This document shows, in pieces, positions 9,517 to 18,378 of a stretch of DNA of 64,000 nt. A model generated the notes under the pieces. The model did no database searches, was not told the origin of the DNA, and saw nothing but the letters and a program-made list of their open reading frames with translations. The DNA is from Sphingobacteriaceae bacterium DW12 (GTDB taxonomy: Bacteria > Bacteroidota > Bacteroidia > Sphingobacteriales > Sphingobacteriaceae). The position numbers and the translations under genes are program-made. Where the stretch lies: the NCBI GenBank assembly GCA_000783305.1, contig JROE01000004.1, forward strand, positions 496,001 through 560,000. Reading direction: 5' to 3'. Within the stretch, counting starts at the first letter, position 1. Each line of letters opens with the position of its first letter.

Positions 9517-9532
9517 ATGCAATTGTTTGCAT
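9517..9532. promoter_or_regulatory. LacI-type operator candidate O2 (regulator side)
   Basis: The 16-mer ATGCAATTGTTTGCAT has perfect 6-bp inverted arms (ATGCAA/TTGCAT). It lies 74 nt before the start of the regulator gene, and its centre is 76 bp from that of O1. Its place suggests autoregulation and possibly looping with O1. Confidence 0.6.
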
Positions 9533-9606
9533 AAAAATATGTAAAAATTGATATTCTAAATACGCAAAATTTGAGTTAACTTGCCACATCAAGCATTCGA
9601 GTAGAC

Positions 9607-10650
9607 ATGAAGAAATCAGAAGCATCACGTATTACGATAAAAGATATCGCACGGGAGTTAAACCTTTCAACTGCCACAATCTCTCGTGTCTTGTCAAACC
9701 ACCCCGCAATCAGCGAAAGCACAAAAAAACTGGTCAATGACAAGGTGAAAGAAATGGGCTTTGCATTGGATCCTATTGCATCCAGCTTCAGGAGCAAGAA
9801 AACAAAGTCAATAGGAGTAATCTGCCCTCGGATAGATATTGATTTCCATTCAAAAGTGATTAGCGGAATAGAAGATTTTGCCTACAAGCAAGGATATCAA
9901 ATCACCATATTCCAATCGCAGGATTCTTACAAAAAAGAAAAAGAGATTGTCCAGATGCTGGAGACCTCCTTGGCTGCAGGCATAATTATCTGCCCCGCAT
10001 TAGAAACACATCGTTTTGAACATCTCAAGAAGATTGTGAAGTCAAATATACCGCTAGTGCTATACGACCGTAGCACAGACAGTCTAAAAGCGAGCAAAGT
10101 GATTATCAATGATTTTGAAGCCTCTTTCAACGCTACAGAACACCTTATTCAACAGGGCTGCAAAACATTAGCCCATATATCGGGCAACAAAAATGTAGAC
10201 ATCTTTAACTCCAGGATTGCTGGATTTAAGGAAGCATTGGCACAACACCAGCTCCCAATTCATGAAGAGTTAATAAAAGAAGCTAAAAACCTCACATATG
10301 AAGAAGGTAAAGTCCAAGCAGAAGCGCTGCTAAAAGAGCACATCATTCCAGATGGTATTGTCTGCGCAAATGACTATACCGCTGTTGCTGCATTGAAAGC
10401 ATTCCGAAACAAAGGCTATACGATACCCGATCAGGTGGCTATTGTCGGATTCAGCAATTACCCAATCTCTAGCATCCTTGAACCCCAAATATCCACCATA
10501 GAGGATAGTGCATACGAGATGGGGCGAGTAGCCGCAAAAATACTTATACAACAAATTGAGGACAAGGATATGCAAGCTCTAGACTACCAAGAAGTAGTGA
10601 TAAAAACAGAGCTTATCATCCGCGGCTCGTCTTTCAGAAACAAACAGTAA
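9607..10650 (+). CDS. LacI family transcriptional regulator
   Basis: A 347-residue repressor-type protein. Residues about 8-55 form the LacI helix-turn-helix and hinge (ITIKDIARELNLSTATISRV, then LSNHPAISE and VKEMGF); the rest is a periplasmic-binding-protein-like sensor domain (IGVICPRIDIDFHSKVISG, DGIVCANDYTAVAALKA, VAIVGFSNYPISSILEPQ). Such proteins bind palindromic operators and release them, or bind more tightly, on contact with a sugar. The gene is divergent from susC, and two similar palindromes in the shared 230-bp interval are the likely operators. The inducer is probably a breakdown product of the PUL substrate (inference). Confidence 0.95.
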   Translation: MKKSEASRITIKDIARELNLSTATISRVLSNHPAISESTKKLVNDKVKEMGFALDPIASSFRSKKTKSIGVICPRIDIDFHSKVISGIEDFAYKQGYQITIFQSQDSYKKEKEIVQMLETSLAAGIIICPALETHRFEHLKKIVKSNIPLVLYDRSTDSLKASKVIINDFEASFNATEHLIQQGCKTLAHISGNKNVDIFNSRIAGFKEALAQHQLPIHEELIKEAKNLTYEEGKVQAEALLKEHIIPDGIVCANDYTAVAALKAFRNKGYTIPDQVAIVGFSNYPISSILEPQISTIEDSAYEMGRVAAKILIQQIEDKDMQALDYQEVVIKTELIIRGSSFRNKQ

Positions 10651-10717
10651 AACTCAACCGCCTAAGCCTCTACCTCTTCCATATTACTATTGAACACCAC
10701 CTGCTTCCACTACAAAC

Positions 10718-10752
10718 AATCGATCCCCCGTGCAAAGCACGAGGGATCGATT
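10718..10752. terminator. Bidirectional terminator between regulator and GH20 gene
   Basis: A 16-bp stem with one mismatch (arms 10718-10733 and 10737-10752, core CGATCCC/GGGATCG) closes on an AAA loop. It lies between the convergent regulator and GH20 genes and reads as a hairpin from either side, though it has no long T run. Confidence 0.65.
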
Positions 10753-10780
10753 ACGTTCAAGTCGTAGCTCCAAATCAATT

Positions 10781-12319
10781 CTATTTCTTACCCAATCTAT
10801 TCAATCGAGCTTGCAACAGCCTAATCTTACTATTACGCAGTTCATTCTCTTGGTGTATCTCCTCAGTATAAAGAAAATCGGAGTTGAGATCTTTAAACAC
10901 CTTATCCAATCGTTCATCCAGCAAGCCCTTAAGTTCCATCTTCAACCTCGGCAGACTACTAGCATCGAAGTCAGGCCTATTCAAAGCCATCTCCACATCC
11001 ATATATCTCAAATAACGCTGCCTTATCTGCGCCATAAGTACATAATGGGCAAATTCTCTTTTGTTCTTTTTGGGGGATAACGACTTGAGTTCGCGCAACA
11101 CCCAGTCTGCACTATCTTTCATCTGCGCGATAGAAACGGATTGCACACTACCCACCCCTTGATTAATTTCATAAGGATTTGACCGAAGAGCATTCCAAAA
11201 CTTATCAACTTCTCGCTCTTCAAATCCATACTGCTGCTCCCCATATTGATGAACAAATTGTCTAATATTGAGGGGCTCTCTAGTCCGCAGGGCAGAAAAA
11301 TATGCTTCAATAAGCATATTGAAACCAGACAACGGATAGACCCGACGTATCGGATACAATTCAACCAAATCCTTGGGGCTTTCCCAAGTACTTCCATAGA
11401 GACCTGAAGTAGACCACGAAGTCATGACAATCCCTTTATAGCCAAACTTCCTTGCCAATGGGATAAAATCATGTATATTTTTAAAGTGCTTCTCCCATTG
11501 CGTCAGAAAATAGTTATCGGGGTGACTACGTAATGATGGCGCCCCCCAAATCTCAAAGCCTGAGTTTAATAGATTACTGTGCTTACCGAACATATCCACA
11601 TCCCAGCCATAGTTCCAATCTATAAAAATAGTTTCCTTCGGAATTCCCTGAAGTGCATCCGGATACTTCATGGCAATATCCGCCCATAGGACAGGCTTCT
11701 TGCCGAGCTCTACCACCAACTGGCAAAGCAACTTGATATAATCGCCATACAACCGGCCCTTTCCGACCGCAGCGACTTTTGCTTGCGATTCTTTCGAATG
11801 CCCCAACAGATAGGTTTCATCCCCTCCGATATGGATATACTCAGACTTATGCGTACTGATCATATCTTTGTATAGATCTTTAAAAAGCGCCTTTGCCTGT
11901 TCCTCCTTCAGTGGGTTAATCTGTGAATAGTCTTTTTGATCCTCCCGCATATCCTTGTAGCGGTAGTGCCGAAGGATATACTCCACATGTCCAAAACTTT
12001 GTTGCAAGGGAATCACATCAATCCCCATATCTTCGCAATAATCTACAAATTCACGTACTTCCTCGCGTGTATAGGCAAATTGATTAGGAATGAGGGGATG
12101 ATTCTCAAACGGATATGTAGCCTCCCATTCCATAATTAGCGTATTGATACCTCCAATTTGTAATTGCTTAGCAAATTTCTTCAGCGCAGGCATCTTCATG
12201 ACCTGCACCCGCAAGTCCAAATGGAAGCCGCGTACGGCAAAATCTTGTTGGATCTGCCCTGCAAAAGAAAGCAGTTGGCTAACCACAAATAGGGCAGCAA
12301 TGAGGATGTATTTTTTCAT
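10781..12319 (-). CDS. GH20 family beta-N-acetylhexosaminidase-like protein
   Basis: A 512-residue exported protein with a signal peptide (about residues 1-20) and a GH20-type TIM barrel starting almost at once (VRGFHLDLR). The HIGGDE text at about 163-168 matches the catalytic Asp-Glu pair of GH20, which uses substrate-assisted catalysis to remove terminal beta-linked GlcNAc or GalNAc. Further barrel text includes VIPLQQSFGHVEYIL, PVLWADIAMKYP and IWGAPSLRS. The N-terminal GH20b domain of longer family members is absent, and about 150 helical residues follow the barrel. It is convergent with the regulator gene and has no copy of the O1/O2 palindrome upstream, so its control by the PUL regulator is open. 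Confidence 0.82.
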   Translation of the reverse strand: MKKYILIAALFVVSQLLSFAGQIQQDFAVRGFHLDLRVQVMKMPALKKFAKQLQIGGINTLIMEWEATYPFENHPLIPNQFAYTREEVREFVDYCEDMGIDVIPLQQSFGHVEYILRHYRYKDMREDQKDYSQINPLKEEQAKALFKDLYKDMISTHKSEYIHIGGDETYLLGHSKESQAKVAAVGKGRLYGDYIKLLCQLVVELGKKPVLWADIAMKYPDALQGIPKETIFIDWNYGWDVDMFGKHSNLLNSGFEIWGAPSLRSHPDNYFLTQWEKHFKNIHDFIPLARKFGYKGIVMTSWSTSGLYGSTWESPKDLVELYPIRRVYPLSGFNMLIEAYFSALRTREPLNIRQFVHQYGEQQYGFEEREVDKFWNALRSNPYEINQGVGSVQSVSIAQMKDSADWVLRELKSLSPKKNKREFAHYVLMAQIRQRYLRYMDVEMALNRPDFDASSLPRLKMELKGLLDERLDKVFKDLNSDFLYTEEIHQENELRNSKIRLLQARLNRLGKK

Positions 12320-12946
12320 AATATCTTTGTTTGTCTATTTTATACCGTTGATTGTGATTTATATTAGTTTTACCTAGCTATGGTCTTACCTATTGACCAC
12401 ATCGATGGGCATATCTTTTAGCAGAAAGACTACCGTTACCGTACACAATGATATAAAACAATGCTTCTATCACCAAATTTTAATCCATATTTATTTACGA
12501 CAACGGATAACTCTTGGATTTCATTGCAGCTGTTAATAAGTATCTAACCTGGATAAAAATCTATTTACAATTCAAAGAAACAGAGTAACCAACAGCTCAT
12601 AGCACGGTATCGGATGGGGGCATGTGCCCCAAATCAGCACTCACTTGCAAGCTCCTCAAAAATAAAAGAAGAAAATGGGAAGTATTAGTAATCGACTGCA
12701 AGGAGTAGATATACAATCGTTCATAACAGATAAAATGTGGCTATTTCTAATAAGATTTATGGGAAGACCTGGAAAAATAGAGTGGGAAGACATAGACTGT
12801 ACAAAGTAGGGGATACATGCAAAAGGATACATAAAATAATACCTTCATTTTTGGCACGACAAACTTACCAACCCGTTGATAATAGGAACGACTCATATCG
12901 ACCTACTTCATATTGGAAACTAAACAACAATAGAGAATAAATACCC
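12320..12946. other. 627-bp interval without a credible gene
   Basis: No reading frame here has family-like text. A short GC-rich hairpin (12617-12630, GGGGC/GCCCC) without a T run is the only structure I see. The interval separates the PUL from the nucleotide-sugar genes. A promoter for the GH20 gene is expected near its right-hand start but no consensus match was found. Confidence 0.5.
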
Positions 12947-13492
12947 CTATTTAAAGACCTCTGCAAAGGCGGGAAGGATTTGATCTTTCTCCGAAATAAT
13001 CAATTGATTGGCTGGCAGGGCCCAATCTATGGCTAGTGTTGGGTCGTCATACTTAACACCACATTCGGACTCTTTATTGTAAAAATTATCACACTTATAG
13101 AAAAACTCAGCTGTGTCAGAAAGCACGACAAACCCATGCAAAAAACCCCTTGGGACGAAAAGTTGCAAATTATTCTGGGAAGAAAGTGTCAATGCGACAT
13201 ACTGACCGAAAGTAGCCGACCCTGCGCGCGCATCCACCGCGATATCCAATACCTCGCCACTAAGTACACGCACCAACTTGGCCTGGGCATACTCGTCAAC
13301 TTGCGCGTGCAACCCTCGCAATACACCTTTGGTCGAAAAGGATTGATTGTCCTGCACGAAATGAGTATTCGTTCCCGTGAGTTCATTAAAGCTACGCTCG
13401 TTAAAGCTTTCAAAAAAATAGCCTCGACTGTCGCCATATTTGGTTGGCTCTAGGATAAAACAGCCTTGCAATTTTGTTGGTGTAATTTGCAT
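12947..13492 (-). CDS. rfbC: dTDP-4-dehydrorhamnose 3,5-epimerase
   Basis: Third enzyme of dTDP-L-rhamnose synthesis, acting in the cytoplasm on dTDP-4-keto-6-deoxyglucose. The 181-residue protein has the usual length and a cupin fold. Family text includes GCFILEPTKYGDSRGYFFES, the catalytic-histidine region VLRGLHAQ, KLVRVLSGEVLDIAVD, FVPRGFLHGFVVLSDTAEF and DDPTLAIDW. It lies 47 nt after rfbB. The thymidylyltransferase (RfbA) and the final reductase (RfbD) are not in this window, so the pathway must be completed elsewhere. Confidence 0.95.
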   Translation of the reverse strand: MQITPTKLQGCFILEPTKYGDSRGYFFESFNERSFNELTGTNTHFVQDNQSFSTKGVLRGLHAQVDEYAQAKLVRVLSGEVLDIAVDARAGSATFGQYVALTLSSQNNLQLFVPRGFLHGFVVLSDTAEFFYKCDNFYNKESECGVKYDDPTLAIDWALPANQLIISEKDQILPAFAEVFK

Positions 13493-13539
13493 TTATTCTT
13501 CTATAGTTTGGATGGTTATTAAGATTAAACTTATTAATA

Positions 13540-14592
13540 CTATTTACTATACTGCTCCTGATAATACTTCTGGTACTCACCAGAGGTAACGTTATCCAAC
13601 CACACTTGATTACTAAGAAACCAATCGATTGTCTGGGATAGCCCTTGTTCAAAAGTGACAGAGGGCTGATAGCCTAATTCTTGATTAATCTTAGTGGCAT
13701 CTATGGCATAGCGCAAATCGTGTCCTGGGCGGTCTTTGACAAAAGTAATCAACTTGTTGGCAGTTCCCTCGGGACGATTAAGCTTTTGATCCATCTGTTT
13801 GCAAAGCTCTTTGACTAAATCAATGTTTTGCCATTCGTTGAACCCTCCTACATTATAACTACCTCCATCTTTGCCCTGATGGTACACCAGATCAATAGCC
13901 TTAGCATGGTCAATCACAAAAAGCCAATCACGAGTATATTTTCCATCACCATAGATCGGGAGGGGCTTGTTGTTTAAGATATTATGAATACAGAGAGGAA
14001 TCAATTTTTCGGGAAAGTGATTAGGACCATAATTGTTTGAACAGTTAGTAATCACAATCGGTAGCCCGTATGTATCATGATAAGCACGGACAAAATGATC
14101 GGATGATGCTTTGGAAGCAGAATATGGAGAATGAGGATCATAGTTGGTCTCTTCTGTAAACAGTCCCGTATCACCTAGTGCACCGTATACTTCGTCCGTA
14201 GAAACATGGTGAAAACGCTTGCCTGTATAATCATCTTTCCAAATATCCTTAGCAGCATTCAAGAGATTGACCGTACCGATTACATTGGTCATCACGAATG
14301 CTGAAGGATCCGCAATAGACCGATCCACATGTGACTCTGCAGCCAAATGTATTATGCCATTTGGTCGATATTGTCTGAATACATCCAAGATGTGGCCCGC
14401 GTCGGTGATATCAGCTTTCACGAACGTATAATTTGGGAAGTCTTGAATATCTTTCAGATTTTCAAGATTACCAGCATACGTCAGAGCATCGAGATTGACA
14501 ATATGGTATTGGGGGTATTTATGGACAAACTCCCGCACTACATGGGAACCGATAAAGCCAGCCCCTCCGGTAATGATAATGGTTTTGTTCAT
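13540..14592 (-). CDS. rfbB: dTDP-glucose 4,6-dehydratase
   Basis: Extended short-chain dehydrogenase that converts dTDP-glucose to dTDP-4-keto-6-deoxyglucose with bound NAD. The N-terminal GGAGFIGSHVV loop binds NAD; HLAAESHVDRSI, HVSTDEVYG (with the active-site Thr/Asp/Glu) and the YSASKASSD motif (Tyr-x-x-x-Lys) are present. Length 350 residues is standard. It is followed by rfbC and preceded, 117 nt upstream, by manC. Because the gap to manC is larger than within the rfb pair, an internal promoter is possible. Confidence 0.96.
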   Translation of the reverse strand: MNKTIIITGGAGFIGSHVVREFVHKYPQYHIVNLDALTYAGNLENLKDIQDFPNYTFVKADITDAGHILDVFRQYRPNGIIHLAAESHVDRSIADPSAFVMTNVIGTVNLLNAAKDIWKDDYTGKRFHHVSTDEVYGALGDTGLFTEETNYDPHSPYSASKASSDHFVRAYHDTYGLPIVITNCSNNYGPNHFPEKLIPLCIHNILNNKPLPIYGDGKYTRDWLFVIDHAKAIDLVYHQGKDGGSYNVGGFNEWQNIDLVKELCKQMDQKLNRPEGTANKLITFVKDRPGHDLRYAIDATKINQELGYQPSVTFEQGLSQTIDWFLSNQVWLDNVTSGEYQKYYQEQYSK

Positions 14593-14709
14593 TGCTTTAT
14601 TTTTTAGATTACACGGTCGAAAAACAATTCTGTATTATATTACAGCTTACATATTCAATTCCCGAAGAGCATATATGCAGCTATAATCTCTTTAGTTTCT
14701 TATCGAGAA

Positions 14710-15708
14710 CTAATCAATCAACTTTGATTGATGGCGTTCCAAGGTATTGTAGATTTTTTTGACATCCTGTGACTTGTCCTTTTGCAGCACTAAGAATGCA
14801 TCTCTGGTATAGACCAGAATGGTATCTCGTAGTCCAACAAAGGCTGTGTATGTATCGGTACCGATTACCATATTCCCATTTTCATCAACGGGGTGGCCTG
14901 TATGCTTCAGGTAGTCATACATGGACTCGAACGACCCCAGATCGGACCACGTGAAATCCGTAGCCACCACTCGAATTTTTTTCGATCGCTCCATCACAGC
15001 ATAGTCAATACTGATGGAGGGGATTTCCTTGGAAAGAGCTTCGTCCAATTCATTGCCCTGACGATGCTTCCATGCGGCCAACGCTGTAGCGTATACTTTA
15101 GGTTCAAACTGCTGAAGTTCCTGTAAAAGGGTATCAGCACGGAAGCAGAACATACCTGAATTCCATAAAAAATTCCCCCGCTCGATAAAGTCTTCAGCTG
15201 TATCCTGATTGGGTTTTTCACGGAACGAAAGCACTTGATCGTTCTGATACTCTATATATCCATAACCTGTTTCCGGGCGGGTCGGTTGGATACCGAAGGT
15301 CACAATATAGCCTTTTGCCGCCTTTTCAAGTCCATTTTTAATGGCTTCTTCATAGGCTTCGTCTCCTACAATAACATGATCGGAGGGAGTGACAATCAAA
15401 ATATCATCCGAATGCGCCGCAAATGCAGCAAATGCTATAGCTGCAGCAGTATTTCGAGGGGTTGATTCGACAATATCGACATAGGCGATCCCATTATTAT
15501 CCATCACCTCCTTGCTCAATTGATGATTATCTTTGTTTCCAACGACAATCACTTGATTGACGAGGCTTTGATTACGATTGACCGTCATCTCAAACAAAGA
15601 ACCCTCTTTGAAAAGGCTTAAGTATTGTTTAGGGAAGCTTTTTCTAGACAGTGGCCATAGGCGACTGCCAACTCCCCCTGAAAGGATGACGTGTATGATA
15701 TTGCTCAT
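14710..15708 (-). CDS. manC: Mannose-1-phosphate guanylyltransferase
   Basis: Makes GDP-mannose from mannose-1-phosphate and GTP. The protein begins with the nucleotidyltransferase signature (VILSGGVGSRLWPLSRKSFP, the GTP-binding loop), followed by PRNTAAAIA, VTPSDHVI, FREKP, YGYIEY and NSGMFCF, all expected for the family. At 332 residues it is the short form, without the C-terminal phosphomannose isomerase domain of long ManC proteins. The product would feed Gmd and Fcl encoded at 18379-20696. It starts 26 nt after the unknown membrane-anchored gene upstream, which suggests cotranscription. Confidence 0.95.
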   Translation of the reverse strand: MSNIIHVILSGGVGSRLWPLSRKSFPKQYLSLFKEGSLFEMTVNRNQSLVNQVIVVGNKDNHQLSKEVMDNNGIAYVDIVESTPRNTAAAIAFAAFAAHSDDILIVTPSDHVIVGDEAYEEAIKNGLEKAAKGYIVTFGIQPTRPETGYGYIEYQNDQVLSFREKPNQDTAEDFIERGNFLWNSGMFCFRADTLLQELQQFEPKVYATALAAWKHRQGNELDEALSKEIPSISIDYAVMERSKKIRVVATDFTWSDLGSFESMYDYLKHTGHPVDENGNMVIGTDTYTAFVGLRDTILVYTRDAFLVLQKDKSQDVKKIYNTLERHQSKLID

Positions 15709-15734
15709 ATTGTGTTGCTACCTTATAATGTTTC

Positions 15735-16241
15735 TTATATTTTTAACATCTTATGCTGCTCCTGGGGCTTGATTCGCTTAGAAAATGGTATTTTGTTGAA
15801 ATGACCATCCATGTAATATCCTTGTATCCAAACGGAATAATCCACAAGTCCCGACTCCTTAAGTAGACGCTTATTGATATTAAACCCCACCGATCCGGTA
15901 TTGCTATAGCGATCTCCATTTGCTATCGTCAAAGCCAAGTTATTGAACCCCGAAAGATGCAGATGAGGATGTCCACACCTCACCGCCGTAATGAAGACCT
16001 GATCATACCTGTGTTCACCTATCTTACTGACCTTAAACACAAGGCTTCCGAAAACGCTGTTTCTACTCAATGTCTGATCGAATGTAGGGCCTTCGTCCGT
16101 ATCTGACAATAGATAGTCGACCTCTAAATTAAACAACCCATCAAACTGTTGACGGCGCTGACGCCAGAACACTAAATAGACCGCAAATGTAGCTAAAAGT
16201 GCTATAAATAGCACTAGCGAAATTAATTGAAAATTCCACAT
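15735..16241 (-). CDS. Unknown membrane-anchored protein, paralogue A
   Basis: I do not recognise a named family. The 168-residue protein has one N-terminal membrane helix (about residues 5-26), a short basic stretch, and a soluble beta-rich domain. It is clearly paralogous to the protein at 17640-18134: both have a FGSLxF block, a (Y/F)DQVxIT block, an SxGFNIxKR block and a GYY end block at matching positions. It is encoded between a TagD-like cytidylyltransferase and manC, so a role in polymer assembly or in regulating the nucleotide-sugar enzymes is possible, but this is only context. The helix suggests it sits at the inner membrane. Confidence 0.75.
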   Translation of the reverse strand: MWNFQLISLVLFIALLATFAVYLVFWRQRRQQFDGLFNLEVDYLLSDTDEGPTFDQTLSRNSVFGSLVFKVSKIGEHRYDQVFITAVRCGHPHLHLSGFNNLALTIANGDRYSNTGSVGFNINKRLLKESGLVDYSVWIQGYYMDGHFNKIPFSKRIKPQEQHKMLKI

Positions 16242-16460
16242 GATGACAATAAATTATTTTTTCAAGGTAGATAAACGTCTCAGATGGCGTGAAGCATCTG
16301 ATTCGGTTTAATAGTTTATGTGCACCTCAAAAATAACATTTTATTGTTAAACATATATTAATTCGCTTATTTTCATTAAAATATATCCAGACCCATTTTT
16401 CTATACACCACTAGATAGACCTTTGTAAGAAATACTATTGCTGTACAAACAGTCACCATA

Positions 16461-16880
16461 CTATCTGTTAGCTTCTTTCTGAGCGACAACCCTACGTAAT
16501 CCACTACTAGAGAATCGGTGCGAGCGTTTATTGTAATGAATTTCTATTCCACGATCTACGCAATACTGCCTGCCAGTAAAGTCTTGATCACGATATTCCT
16601 CTCCAATGATGCGTACATCTATTGGCATACCTTGAATAATATCGGCCAAGTCCTGCTCAGAAGTATACGGAATGATCTCATCCACATAACGACAGCCCTC
16701 TAATTGAATATAACGCTCTACGATGGTTTGCGTAGGATGTGCCTTATCAGGAAAGACCTCGGATGGATCTGTATTGAGTCCAACAATCAGATAGTCACAG
16801 TTGCGGCGCGCTTCCTCGAGCATCATGATATGTCCTGCATGGAGCAGGTCAAAAACGCCAAATGTAATACCTATTTTCAT
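16461..16880 (-). CDS. TagD-like cytidylyltransferase, copy A
   Basis: A 139-residue protein of the nucleotidyltransferase superfamily. It opens with GITFGVFDLLHAGHIMMLEE, which carries the HxGH ATP/CTP-binding motif, and ends with RSHRFSSSGLRR in place of the second (ISTT-type) motif of glycerol-3-phosphate cytidylyltransferase TagD. Length fits the TagD/RibL class. The likely reaction is transfer of CMP to a phosphorylated alcohol, giving CDP-glycerol or a related donor; substrate is not proven. It is very similar to copy B, 83 nt upstream, differing mainly at the N-terminus and around residues 41-50. Confidence 0.85.
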   Translation of the reverse strand: MKIGITFGVFDLLHAGHIMMLEEARRNCDYLIVGLNTDPSEVFPDKAHPTQTIVERYIQLEGCRYVDEIIPYTSEQDLADIIQGMPIDVRIIGEEYRDQDFTGRQYCVDRGIEIHYNKRSHRFSSSGLRRVVAQKEANR

Positions 16881-16963
16881 CTATGTCCATAATTTTGTAA
16901 CGTGTCGACATCAGCATGCTATCACCTCATTTGACAGCTGCCCTACAACACAGATTGATTTTT

Positions 16964-17416
16964 TTATTTATTAACCGACTCAGACTCCTTGGCAGCAACA
17001 ATACGTCGAAGCCCTGAACTCGAAAAGCGATGATCCCGACTGTTGAAATACAACTCTATACCCGTCTCTTCACAGTATTGGCGTCCCGTAAAATCCCGTT
17101 CACGGTATTCATCACCCACAATACGAACATCTATTTTAAAAGCGCGAAGGATATCTTCCAAATCTTGCTCTGTAGCATAAGGCACAATCTGATCAACATA
17201 CCTACAACCTTTGAGTTGGATATAACGCTCCACGACAGTCTGTGTAGGTTTATTCTTTTCAGGCCGATCAATAGTCGGGTCAGTCTGCAAGCCACAGATC
17301 AAATAGTCACATTGACGACGAGCATCTTCGAGCATTTTAATATGACCAGCATGCAGCAGATCGAATGCACTGAAGGTAATTCCAATTCGTATATCTCTTC
17401 CCTGTATATCTTTCAT
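16964..17416 (-). CDS. TagD-like cytidylyltransferase, copy B
   Basis: A 150-residue paralogue of the gene at 16461-16880, with an extra nine residues at the N-terminus before the conserved GITFSAFDLLHAGHIKMLED segment. The HAGH motif, the VERYIQL segment, RYVDQIVPY, the DFTGRQYC block and HRFSSSGLRR are all retained, so both copies should be active. Copies share most residues by eye. The pair could have diverged in substrate or form a heteromer. Together with the two flanking unknown genes they form a mirror-ordered block. As with copy A, CDP-glycerol synthesis is the default inference. Confidence 0.85.
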   Translation of the reverse strand: MKDIQGRDIRIGITFSAFDLLHAGHIKMLEDARRQCDYLICGLQTDPTIDRPEKNKPTQTVVERYIQLKGCRYVDQIVPYATEQDLEDILRAFKIDVRIVGDEYRERDFTGRQYCEETGIELYFNSRDHRFSSSGLRRIVAAKESESVNK

Positions 17417-17639
17417 TTATCGTTGTATTTTTATCTGATTCGTTATGTACATAAGCAAAAAATATGCCTAGCGTACATCAATATACACAATTAGCATATC
17501 CCCTCTGTGACAAGCGGCAATGAAAAGGCATCTCACACAAAGGTTTCCATATTTCAGGCAACTTAAGTAAATTCACAACTGCTATAACCAAGCAGATACG
17601 CTTGGGTTAAAGTTACGAAGATTTATGACTGTTGGAAAC

Positions 17640-18134
17640 TTATATCACAAAGCCCCAAGCGCCCTCTTCAGGGACCGTCGCAGAAGCATCAAAATAGACC
17701 CGCTCTTCATCCAAGCCATAATAATATCCCTTAAAATTGACACGGGAGTGCTCTAAACTGGTTCTCAACATTGCTCGCTTGCTAATATTGAAACCAATAG
17801 AATGCGGATAGCTATCTGTATGCCCATCGGGAAATAACAATTCTATGGTCGAAAAACTGTTCAGCCTAACATGCCTGTGCTCCATCTCTAATTTGGTGAT
17901 GTATACCTGATCAAAGCTGTTACCCTCTTTCGTTGAAACATAGAAGATAAGCGATCCAAAACAACGGGTATCAGACCGACGCTGCCCAGCGCTAAGCTGC
18001 CCTTTGTCCAACAGCCTATACTCCAGATGCACTTCTAAGTATTTATGAAAATTGTGTCTGAAAGAACGGCAATACAAATAATAGGTACAGCTTGCAATGA
18101 GCATCAAAACAATAAGAACAACTAATAACATCAC
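17640..18134 (-). CDS. Unknown membrane-anchored protein, paralogue B
   Basis: A 164-residue protein with an N-terminal membrane helix (about residues 2-22) and a soluble beta-rich domain. It shares with paralogue A (15735-16241) the blocks FGSL(I/V)F, (F/Y)DQV(Y/F)IT, S(I/V)GFNI(S/N)KR and GYY in the same order and spacing, while the N- and C-terminal tails differ. A terminator separates it from gmd upstream, so it probably has its own promoter and starts the transcript that carries cytidylyltransferase copy B. No known family or catalytic motif was recognised. Confidence 0.75.
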   Translation of the reverse strand: MMLLVVLIVLMLIASCTYYLYCRSFRHNFHKYLEVHLEYRLLDKGQLSAGQRRSDTRCFGSLIFYVSTKEGNSFDQVYITKLEMEHRHVRLNSFSTIELLFPDGHTDSYPHSIGFNISKRAMLRTSLEHSRVNFKGYYYGLDEERVYFDASATVPEEGAWGFVI

Positions 18135-18323
18135 AACTTCATTTATTTACATAAAACAATCTAAATGATGGACACCTGCCTCCGCTCACATTGGATTTGA
18201 AAACACCTTAAAAAGAGAAAGCGGAGGCCAAGCGACCCACCATAGGTAGATGAAGAGCAAATATACAGATTGGCACTAGACAAAGTACCTACCCATTAGG
18301 GGGACATCGGGGGGGACAAATGC

Positions 18324-18351
18324 AAAAGCCAGTGGTAAACCACTGGCTTTT
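18324..18351 (-). terminator. Terminator after gmd
   Basis: A perfect 12-bp stem (AAAAGCCAGTGG at 18324-18335 with its complement at 18340-18351) and a 4-nt loop lie 28 nt past the gmd stop. On the minus strand the stem ends in TTTT, a rho-independent terminator that separates gmd from the unknown gene downstream. Confidence 0.8.
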
Positions 18352-18378
18352 AATCCTATTTAGAAATAATGGAAGTCA

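Noticed and set aside
12617..12630. GC-rich hairpin as a terminator
   Set aside because: Five-pair stem without a T run and with no gene ending next to it.
12737..12940. 67-codon plus-strand frame in the interval before rfbC
   Set aside because: Text is basic and without signal, helix or family pattern; no promoter or terminator belongs to it.
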